Positions 8,607-15,000 of a stretch of 15,000 nt of DNA are shown one piece after another. Below the pieces are notes generated by a model that was not told the origin of the DNA, did no database searches, and saw only the letters and a list, made by a program, of their open reading frames with translations. A program made the translations under genes and the position numbers. Source of the DNA: Actinidia chinensis. Taxonomy: Eukaryota > Streptophyta > Magnoliopsida > Ericales > Actinidiaceae. Within the stretch, counting starts at the first letter, position 1; each line of letters starts with the position of its first letter. The DNA is taken from contig VIGQ01001235.1 of the NCBI GenBank assembly GCA_009663005.1, positions 97,501-112,500 of the forward strand, read 5' to 3'.

Positions 8607-9732
8607 TGAAGTACCCTTTGGCAAATGCATTTGTTTCTCATTCGTCAGTTGACCCTGGTCAGTCTTTGAAATATTGTGCCCAGGCGCATGCATCGCCAGT
8701 TTATGTGCTTGAGATGACGGTTGGCCTTTCGCCTCCCTATTTTTAATGGGATTATGACTGATGGGATACGACGTCTTGCATAGGTGCCACGTGTTGTCTC
8801 ATGAAGCATTGCTACCCCAGTATCGTTCGTAAACATCGCGTCCAGGTTCATGTCTTACGCGTTCGCACATCTTCCATCTTAAATGGCGAGCCGTTAGCCT
8901 CCACCTTAGTGACGATCCATTTGGCCCCTTCTGGTCATTATAAATTGGGCATACCAAGGCTTCATTCTAGCATCTGTTTTCCTTTGTTTCCTTCAGTTTT
9001 ACTACTTTCATCTCTCGAGAACCGAGCGCCTATGGTCTTCAAATTTAGGCCGCCAAGGCCACTTCCCCCTATGATCTATCCTTGTTCCCAAAAAAGATCT
9101 ATAGGGCAGACCTTTTGTTCTTAAAAGGTCTGTTTGGTGTAATGTGCAACTTAACCTCTTCTTATCAATGGATTCGGCGACTTCTCCTCGAGTCTTGCGG
9201 TTGTCCAAAGCTTCTCTCTGGTACGAAGCTCCTCTCTGGCTCAGATTGGGGCAGGCTTAAAAGAAGAAGTTGTTGCTATAGTGCTCGAGTCGGTTACTCT
9301 GGGAGTGGCATGTAAACTTAGCCATCGTTGCTCTCGAACTGCTGAGTCGGCTAGTTGAATAGGTGTTGTCCCTGCTCCAAGAATCTAGACAGCATCCCAT
9401 TCTGCTGTTTTCGCATTTCCTCAAAGCATTGTCGCTGGTTTTCTTCTTAAAGCTCATTGGGGATGGTTATAGGCGTTGCATTTGGCTCGTCATGTCCGTA
9501 AATAATTTTATAGTAGGGTTTGTATAGCAATCTAGTTGTAGTCTTTGTACTTGATCGATTTTTCTCCTGTAGAATTTTCCGATCTTGTAATCGCATGATC
9601 CTGATATGAAATAAAATTCGCTTCTCTTCGTGTCTTTGCATGTATTGCATTTTCCTGTGCATATCCAGAATTCGAAATTCCCTTGGATTTTTTATGGAAT
9701 TTTTGTTTGTCTTTCTGAGTTGTTTCAAGTGT
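8607..9732. other. Spacer between the two tandem arrays, with a plus-strand TATA box and no clear gene
   Basis: No intact frame is visible. A TATAAAT at 8939-8945 with a CACGTG at 8788-8793 upstream looks like a plus-strand promoter. An AATAAAA word is present near 9610. Confidence 0.4.
9008..9520 (-). pseudogene. Possible gag-like fragment, very weak
   Basis: On the minus strand around 9440-9360 one frame reads as a short amphipathic helix rich in Q, E and R (CFEEMRKQQNGMLSRF), a composition common in the N-terminal part of plant gypsy gag proteins. It stops after about 25 residues, and later frames are S/R/P-rich and full of stops. If it is gag it lies on the wrong side of the integrase for a simple element, so rearrangement or chance must be considered. 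Confidence 0.18.
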
Positions 9733-10075
9733 ACTTGGGTAAAAATTTTCAAAGGACAAAGCTCATAGCTCGCATGTCAGCTCGAATAACTCCTCTTTAA
9801 ATTTATCCAAATAAACTTAGGCAAATATGTTGGACAAAGTTCGGAGCTCAGTGGGAGCTCGGCTAACTCTTTCATTAATCGACCGCTGAGTATACTTGGG
9901 TAAAAATTTCAAGGGACGAAGCTCGGAGCTCACTGTCAACTCGGCTAACCCTCCTTAAATTTTTCCAATAAACTTAGGCCCAAATCTATTGGACAGAGTT
10001 CGGAGCTCAGTGGGAGCTTGACTAACTCCTCACTAATTTTCCAGTAAACTTAGGCAAATTTGTTGGAAATAAACA
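9733..10075. repeat. Tandem array 2: same ~79-bp monomer family as array 1
   Basis: Monomer starts (GCTCAT, GTTCGG, GCTCGG, GTTCGG) lie at 9761, 9839, 9921 and 9998, spaced 78, 82 and 77 bases. Each carries a GAGCTC-type core followed by CTAACTC or CTAACCC. ACTTGGGTAAAAAT recurs at 9733 and 9892, and TAAACTTAGG at 9812, 9969 and 10045. The composite period is 157-161. The core GGAGCTCGGCTAACTC differs from array 1's GGAGCTCAGCTAACTC at one base. These copies are more diverged from each other than the array 1 units are. Confidence 0.85.
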
Positions 10076-10089
10076 TCGTATGAGGCATT

Positions 10090-10770
10090 ACTCTAGCCTT
10101 TCGTTGGCAAGATTAGGTCCCGAGCTAAAACTTTCTCATTGTGGTCGCGTCATCGCCTCAGTCGTATTTGGTGTAACTGACCTCCCACGGGATCACAGTT
10201 CAAAACCAAAAGCTAGAGCACATAGGGCATTTCATTCGTGCCTTCCGCGGACATAGTCATGAATGCCCACAAAATGTTTGCCCAGCTCCTCGCCCCACTT
10301 TCCCTGGCTTTCCTCAGCCTGTTTTTTGATTCCATTCAGATTATCTTGTTAGTGGCTTCGACTTTCCGGTGCAGATGGATAACTCGTCGTTGAATATAAA
10401 ACTCGTCTTTAGTCTTCCCAACAGGTCTAACTTTGCTTCCCAGAACTGGGTCCCGTTATTTGAATAAAATGCCTAGGGATGCCGAACCTGGATAGAATGT
10501 TTCTTGGCTAATCTATGACGTCCCATCTCTCTGATTTGGGAGCCAATGGCTCATCTTCCACCCATTTGGTCAAATAGTTTTCGTTGTAACTAGCATAAAT
10601 CTCTTGTTTCCTGGAGCTTGGTACAAGACGCCCACAATGTCCATTCCCATTGTGCAAGGGCCATGGGCTAGTGAGAGGAGTCAAGCCCTCGCTGGCTAAT
10701 GGATTAGGGGGGAATAAACTTGGTACTTGGCGCACTGCGGACGTCAAGCTGGGCATCTTTTTTGCATGTA
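10090..10770 (-). pseudogene. Ty3/gypsy integrase, decayed
   Basis: Reading on the minus strand from about 10770, one finds a remnant of the zinc-binding end (KRCPA, then QCAKYQVYSPLI), then SPWPL and GMDIVG. That Asp (10639-10641) is the first catalytic acidic residue of the DDE core. Then come APGNKRFMLVTT and YLTKWVEDEPLA. The second acidic position is now Asn, in SNNGTQFW (codon 10458-10460). The Glu survives in KVEATNK (codon 10357-10359). The second-to-third spacing of 101 bases fits D-x35-E after small deletions. NGIKKQAEESQGKWGEEL and ALAFGFEL follow, typical of the end of plant gypsy integrases. Frames switch several times and stops interrupt. The product would be inactive. Confidence 0.85.
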
Positions 10771-10984
10771 AAAAGAAAGCATACCGTCATTCATCTACAC
10801 CCAAATGATTTATTACTCGTAATGCAAGTGTTTTGACCCTCGGCATCTTGATAGGGGCAACTGAAGGGTAAAATCCCCTACTGGACTAAATGGGGCACCT
10901 CGCCTAAGAAGACCATAATCGCCACATCTCTTTCTTGGTCGCCGCTGAGTTCCTCATGTTCCCTGATTTCCTCATATCCCCTCA
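10771..10984. other. Unassigned stretch upstream (sense) of the integrase relic
   Basis: No RNase H or reverse transcriptase motif was found on either strand. It is either badly decayed pol or the edge of the inserted LTR-like fragment. Confidence 0.35.
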
Positions 10985-11400
10985 AATCTCAAATATATTC
11001 TTGGCCGAGGTGGTTCCTTGCCCTTCACCTTAATAATGAGATGAACATGAAGACTCCACCTCCACCAGGTCTCTAATTCGGCGGTGTTGTCTCCATTGGC
11101 ATTCTCCTCCTTTTACCTCCAAAATCCCCCGGACACGCCTTCCCTGCTTCTGCGCCAGGTGATTACGCCGCGATCTTCTCGCACGGCTATCCATTATCCA
11201 TCTATAAAGGCCGCCACCCTCCACCATAAAGTAGTATTCATTCTCACTCTCTGAGCCTTACTAATTAATTTCCCTGCCTCTACTCTGTCGAGCTTTTTCA
11301 CCTCGGTCTCATCTCCACGCTGGAGGGGTTTGTGCGCCTGACCTCGGCTGGTAATGTTGTTCTCTTGCATAGGTCCGCCGAGGTCAAATACAAAGTTAAA
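10985..11400 (+). repeat. LTR-like promoter fragment of another retroelement, plus orientation
   Basis: This GC-richer block has a textbook TATA box (CTATAAAGGC, 11202-11211), then CCGCCACCCTCCACC and a pyrimidine-rich start region (ATTCTCACTCTCTGAGCC). CCTCGGTCTCATCTCC and several CCGAGG / CCTCGG words follow. That order resembles the promoter, R and U5 parts of plant gypsy LTRs. It shares no clear similarity with the LTRs at 4090 and 11761 and points the opposite way, so it looks like part of a separate insertion. Its edges and partner LTR are not visible. Confidence 0.4.
11203..11208 (+). promoter_or_regulatory. TATA box of the LTR-like fragment
   Basis: TATAAA lies within TCTATAAAGGCC, a strong match to plant LTR promoters. 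Transcription would start about 30 bases downstream. Confidence 0.45.
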
Positions 11401-11760
11401 AGACAATTATTACATATGTGATTGGCTCATTCCAGATTTCTACCACAACAAATTCATCACATCAAGTCCTATTGATCATACAATTTTCATAATTCATAGT
11501 CAAGTATCCACAAAATCAAACCTATGCACAACATCAATTTCATTTTGTCAAACGAATGGGATAATTTTTTCAAAATAGGTTTAATGGGATTGCAGGAGAT
11601 AGTAACCAGAAAGAATTAGATGGAAAGAAAAAAATAATTCCCACTGGTTGATATGTGCATACACTGTATCTTATCATTCAAAATCTATTAAAATTGAAAT
11701 ATTGCTAAATACAGCCATGATTAAGAAATGAATGAAAAAACGGAGATAAACCTTACTTAT
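11401..11760. other. AT-rich stretch between LTR-like fragment and 5' LTR
   Basis: No gene is visible. Just inside the LTR edge I see no recognisable tRNA-complementary primer-binding site on the sense strand, so this junction may be decayed or rearranged. Confidence 0.4.
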
Positions 11761-12135
11761 TATGGGGTTGTGGGTGAGAGAGATATTGAAGGAATCGAGG
11801 ATAGACCCCCGCGGTGGGTCTGCGGCAAGATTGAGCTGAACCAAACGGTACTCAACCACGCCCTAGTTTAGCACGAAAATAGTGAGATCGGCTGCCGGAG
11901 CTGTTTTCGGGAACGGCTCTCCGACGGTCAAGTTAAGATGACCCGTGTATGCTTATGTAAGAGCGAAAGTGGCATATTATTTGTAGTAAAAGCACATACC
12001 TTTGAAGGAACATAGGTTTCTCCTTATATAGCACTCTCGGCGCGTACCTCGACGTGCTAGCCGTTCTGTTAGTAAGTTGGTGTTGACCCAAACATGGCCT
12101 TTGCAGCTTAGTTGGTAGCATATCTCAATGCCGCA
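11761..12135 (-). repeat. 5' LTR of the Tat-like element, U3 cut short
   Basis: This aligns in order with 4090-4515: GCCGGAGCTGTTT at 11894, GACGGTCAAGTTAA at 11923, GCTAGCCGTT at 12056 and GTTGACCC shortly after. It stops being recognisable at about 12135, where the Del/Tekay-type LTR begins. The remaining U3 would lie beyond that element, outside the window. Compared with the 3' LTR it has many substitutions and is about 40 bases shorter between shared words, which suggests an old insertion. Confidence 0.6.
12022..12030 (-). promoter_or_regulatory. TATA box of the Tat-like 5' LTR
   Basis: On the minus strand the sequence reads GTGCTATATAAGGAG, a strong plant TATA box. It places the element's promoter on the minus strand and supports the integrase orientation. 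The corresponding place in the 3' LTR is degraded (CTCAAAAGG). Confidence 0.6.
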
Positions 12136-12303
12136 TATTAACACCCCAAAATCGTTAATGTCCTTTATTTATGAAATTATGACGTATATATTATTAATCT
12201 GAGATACCCCTTATATTTTATTTTTTTTAAAGGTTAGGTGGTCAAAGTGACAAATAGAGAGTGAGTTGTACTAAAGTCCTTGGAGGTGGGCACATGTGAT
12301 TAT

Positions 12304-12313
12304 TCCTATATAT
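12304..12313 (+). promoter_or_regulatory. TATA box in the Del/Tekay-type LTR
   Basis: TTCCTATATATTGTCTC is a good TATA match about 170 bases into the LTR, followed by a C/A-rich stretch suited to a transcription start. Confidence 0.4.
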
Positions 12314-12363
12314 TGTCTCTTCACAATACAATCCACACACATACACTATGTACACGCACGTCT

Positions 12364-12415
12364 AGGAGGGAGAAGGAAGAGAGAAAAGAGAGAGGAGGGG
12401 AGAAGAAAGGAGGTT
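12364..12415 (+). repeat. Polypurine GA-rich tract
   Basis: About 50 bases of almost pure G and A (AGGAGGGAGAAGG and similar), followed at 12438-12466 by an A-rich run. Low complexity; it may sit in the transcribed leader of the LTR. Confidence 0.7.
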
Positions 12416-12904
12416 GGAGAGCTCATCCAAGTCAAAATAAAAAAAAAGAAAAAAAAAAAAAAAAGGGGTGCTTGAAATAAGAAACGAGGAAAGTCATTAA
12501 AGACTTCATCAATTCAAAGAGGTGAGAATCAACTTGTAGTTTTGTTATATTTATATGTAAATAGTTGGAGGAAGTTATAGGATTTTTTAACCTTTGAGCA
12601 CTTAGGAGAGTTTAAAGTTTTGTATGAGGAGACTCCTTTGAGTCCTAATTGTCAATTTGAGAGGCTTTGAAGCTCTCCTTTGAGAATTCTAGTGTTAGGA
12701 GTGGAATCCCCAAATGTTTAAGGTTAGGGTTTAAACTTTCAATCTAATCCCTTTATTGTTAAAGTTGTTTCTCTTTCATTTTGAGATATTTCTTCCCAAT
12801 GAGCAAATTTTAGATTCATTGAGGTTTGAGAAGACTGGGAGAAGTTTTGTTTATTTTGAAAAATCAAAATCCGCAAGTTCCTGGAAACGCTGATCAAACT
12901 TAGG

Positions 12905-13275
12905 CCTGTCCAACTTAGGACGACCTGTTTAAACTTAGGTTGAAGAAACTTCTGATCAACTTAGGATGTCAACTTAGTCACCTAAACTTCAACTTAGTCG
13001 ACTAAACCTCAACTTAGGACGACCTATTTTAACTTGGGGGGGTGGGGGGGGGGGGGTTGGGGGGTTTTTCGTGTTTGTTGTTGGGGGATGTAACTTTAGG
13101 TCAACCTAAACTTCAACTTAGGTCGACCTAAACCTCAACTAGGACGACCTATTTTAAACTTAGGTTTGTCAAGAAAACTTCTGACAAATGTTAGGATGGT
13201 AACTTAGGGTCGCCTAAACTTCAACTTAGGTCGACCTAAACTCAACTAGGACGACCTACTTCACTTTAGGTTGTA
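12905..13275. repeat. Tandem repeats with AGGTCGACCT palindromes
   Basis: At least three units begin with GATG near 12965, 13087 and 13195, with a partial unit before. Each contains CCTAAACTTCAACTTAG, then TCGACCTAAAC-type sequence, then CTAGGACGACCTA. The clean period is 108 bases (13087 to 13195). The first interval is about 122 because a G-rich stretch replaces the end of that unit. TAGGTCGACCTA is a perfect palindrome and contains GTCGAC. Confidence 0.8.
13038..13072 (+). repeat. Long G-tract cluster
   Basis: Runs of seven, about thirteen and six G, separated by one or two T, lie where the end of a repeat unit is expected. Either this is a real G-quadruplex-forming expansion or a base-calling artefact. 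Confidence 0.7.
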
Positions 13276-13737
13276 CACCTTTCTCCTTTAAGATTTTAGT
13301 GTTGTCCAAGATATGTTAGACTCTAGACCTAATCATTAGAGGCCAACGTTCGTTCCTTAAAAGGTCTACAGCTTAAAGGGTCTTTTATTCTTACATAATG
13401 GATTTAGTATGACAGTTGTATCCTATATCCTTTTATTTGTAGGAAGCGCCAAACGTAATAACTAACCAAGGAAACTGAGGGTGAGTAACACGATGCCTGA
13501 ACAAATTATGTATTTTCGAATGGTTTCAATACGTATTATATATATTCAATGGTTTTCCCATGTTTTCATGCATTCAAGTTATGTTTCATACAAATGCCAT
13601 GTCTTCAATGTATGATATTCTATTATGATATGATGAAACCCATGGATGTTTTATTTACATGAAAATGGAATATGTTCAAAGTATAAATCATGTGATTCTC
13701 GGGTCCTCCGTGGTAGGACTTTAATCTAACCTAATTG

Positions 13738-13829
13738 TTCCGAACGTTAGAGTGTGGACTTAAATAAGTTTCACTCTACAATCTTCCGAACGTGGAGTGG
13801 GGGACGTAAAATAAGTTCACTCCTACAAA
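13738..13829 (+). repeat. 46-bp direct duplication in the LTR
   Basis: TTCCGAACGTTAGAGTG at 13738 and TTCCGAACGTGGAGTG at 13784 each continue into TAAATAAGTTTCACTC / AAAATAAGTTCACTCC and CTACAA. Two diverged copies, period 46. Confidence 0.75.
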
Positions 13830-14459
13830 TGAGATTATCTCAGGCCTAAAGAGCCACCGACCTATATGGTCCACATGTTATGTTATGCCGAGTTATTACT
13901 TTTTCATGATATGTTACGTATGTGATGTAATGCCCATGTGAGCTTCCAAGTTTATGAAAGGTATTTTCAGAAAGTGCGTTTATGCTCACATACTTTATGA
14001 AATGCATGTGTACGATATGAAAATGTATCCATGGTATTTTATCTTCATGTCATTGATGTTATTCACTAAGCTTAGCTTACGTTTTCAAAAACATTTTCAA
14101 GAAGCCAAAGTGAAGAACCATAAAGGGGTTGACAAGCCAGATAGTGTTGTGGCCCAAGGGCTTATGTATGTATTTTGTGGGGCTAAACTCTAATTTATGT
14201 TTGAAGTTGTGTGTAATTAAAATTTAGCCTGGAATGTATGTAACGTTCTAAAAAATTAGGCACAGCTCGGTAGTACGGTATGGATGTGACACTTTATTTA
14301 TTTTCAGTAAGACATTTCCGCAAAAAGAAAAAGGAAAATTTTTTATGTGCATTTTGAATGAGAATGCAACATGTTTTAAGGTAATTGGCCTTGGCGGGCA
14401 ACGTCGGTCCCATCAAGCGCCCCCAATCTGCATAGGCCGGATTGCGGGGCGTGACAGAG

Positions 14460-14474
14460 TGGTGTATCAGGAGC
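14460..14474 (+). other. Primer-binding site (initiator tRNA-Met type), with indels
   Basis: Three bases after the LTR end the sequence reads TGGTGTATCAGGAGC. The usual site complementary to initiator tRNA-Met in plant gypsy elements is TGGTATCAGAGC. The match holds apart from two extra bases near the start and an extra G near the end. It fixes the plus orientation of this element. With these indels, priming would probably be poor. Confidence 0.75.
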
Positions 14475-14560
14475 TATAGGTTTGAAGTACCCCCAGAGCT
14501 ATAGGCTTGAACCACGGTACACAGAGTTATAGGTTGACACGGTACATAGAGCTATAGGTT
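14471..14560 (+). repeat. Four-copy leader repeat after the primer-binding site
   Basis: GAGCTATAGG (third copy GAGTTATAGG) occurs at 14471, 14496, 14524 and 14549, spaced 25, 28 and 25, with GGTAC between copies. It begins inside the primer-binding site's last bases. Confidence 0.8.
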
Positions 14561-14709
14561 TAATACCATAAGAAAAATGAGCTACGTATAATTGAAGTCT
14601 AAGACTGACTAGTATGTACGTTATGTTAAGTTACGCTATGCTATATAAAGATGTAATAATGGCTGAATATTATGGGATATGCCTAAATGTTTGACGTGTT
14701 GTAGAAGTT
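14561..14709 (+). other. Leader between repeats and gag
   Basis: AT-rich untranslated leader without a gene. It contains TATA-like words (CTATATAAAG near 14640) of uncertain meaning. Confidence 0.35.
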
Positions 14710-15000
14710 ATGCCGCCTAAAGGGTCGAGGTCTAGGTCGAGGTGTAGAGTGGCATATAGCCCGAAGACCGGTTGACCGCATAGAGAGGATTTTGGAGTTA
14801 CTCGTCAAGTGTCCATTATGTTCATAAATAACAATAACCATGACGATGCACGCAAAACCGGCAATACCAGTGCAGGAGCCGGGCGATGCCACGTACCACG
14901 TTAAACAATCCAGCACTAACGCCTCCAATTCTATGGAACCCCAATCCCATGGCTGTAGAGTCTTGGCTCTTGGGAATTGAGAGGGTTGTTCGAACTCTTG
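14710..15000 (+). pseudogene. gag polyprotein start of the Del/Tekay-type element, broken and cut by the window edge
   Basis: The ATG at 14710 opens a basic, serine/arginine-rich start (MPPKGSRSRSRCRV), usual for these gag proteins, but a TGA follows at 14773. In another frame from about 14919 the sequence reads TPPILWNPNPMAVESWLLG and then IERV, matching the conserved start of the plant gypsy gag (capsid) domain with its DP..AE.WL...IER pattern. The Asp usual in that pattern is Asn here. Gag forms the particle that packages the element's RNA. At least one frameshift and one stop separate start and domain, so this copy is defective. The rest of the element lies beyond position 15000. Confidence 0.7.

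Larger units (their letters stand above)
4090..12135 (-). mobile_element. Decayed Ty3/gypsy LTR retrotransposon, probably Tat-like, sense on minus strand
   Basis: Two same-orientation LTR-like copies bracket the region (4090-4926 and 11761-12135). The minus strand is taken as sense for two reasons: the integrase relic is coded on minus, and the upper copy has a clear minus-strand TATA box. In sense order the element holds a 5' LTR, a largely replaced or deleted gag-pol interval, an integrase, tandem repeats, an antisense gene, a purine-rich tract and a 3' LTR. An extra antisense gene between pol and the 3' LTR, and tandem repeats in the 3' untranslated part, are known traits of the plant Tat lineage. 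I infer the lineage from that layout; reverse transcriptase, which would decide it, is not recognisable. Confidence 0.62.
12136..14456 (+). repeat. 5' LTR of a Del/Tekay-type chromovirus element (~2.3 kb)
   Basis: The 3' end is clear: GCGGGGCGTGACA at 14444-14456 followed at once by a primer-binding site. The 5' end is read at TATTAACACCCC (12136), which fits the usual TGT-AACACCCC start with G changed to A and pairs loosely with the 3' GGGGCGTGACA end. The LTR holds a TATA box near 12305, a purine-rich tract, palindromic ~105-bp repeats and a 46-bp duplication. A long LTR with AACACCCC and GGGGCGTGACA ends is characteristic of the Del/Tekay lineage. The lineage call is by pattern only. Confidence 0.75.

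Noticed and set aside
9447..9759. Minus-strand frames of 101 and 75 codons
   Set aside because: K/R/N-rich translations from AT-rich DNA next to a tandem array, with no domain recognised.
8222..10075. CRISPR-like array
   Set aside because: Units are ~79/158 bp with related linkers, not short repeats with unrelated spacers, and the setting is plant retrotransposon DNA.
14683..14928. Minus-strand 81-codon frame
   Set aside because: It lies opposite the gag start, whose plus-strand motifs are recognisable.

Overview
This window reads as plant (angiosperm) nuclear DNA, and it is mostly transposable-element sequence. It is AT-rich with homopolymer runs. It has plant-style introns and TATA boxes, decayed Ty3/gypsy proteins, and a long-LTR chromovirus-like element with its primer-binding site. 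I found no intact protein-coding host gene, no tRNA or rRNA gene, no CRISPR array and no bacterial-type operon. Every family assignment rests on motifs seen by eye; no search was run.

Layout. (1) 1-4089: an AT-rich flank with a small terminal-inverted-repeat element (54-512, MITE-like), long stretches without recognisable genes, and one short open stretch with coding character (about 3206-3490) that could be a host gene fragment. (2) 4090-12135: a decayed Ty3/gypsy element, probably Tat-like, whose sense strand is the minus strand. Two same-orientation LTR copies bound it: about 4090-4926 (3' LTR) and 11761-12135 (5' LTR, incomplete). Between them, in minus-sense order, lie a foreign-looking region, an integrase pseudogene (10090-10770), two arrays of one ~79-bp tandem repeat (9733-10075 and 8222-8606), and a broken, intron-containing gene read in antisense on the plus strand (5878-7964, with a probable 5' leader back to about 5060). 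Gag, protease, reverse transcriptase and RNase H are not recognisable in their expected place. (3) 10985-11400: a plus-strand LTR-like promoter fragment inside that element. (4) 12136-15000: the 5' LTR (about 2.3 kb), primer-binding site, repeated leader and start of a broken gag gene of a plus-strand Del/Tekay-type chromovirus. It appears to have inserted into the U3 of the Tat-like 5' LTR and runs off the right edge.

How the parts relate. The likely order of events is: a Tat-like insertion carrying an antisense gene and 3'-side tandem repeats, then internal loss of most of gag-pol and point and frameshift decay, then nested insertion of the Del/Tekay-like element. The most interesting structures are the antisense gene, which still shows three plausible introns, and the ~79-bp monomer family in two separate arrays, which resembles a satellite seed. 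Nothing here is likely to be autonomously active.
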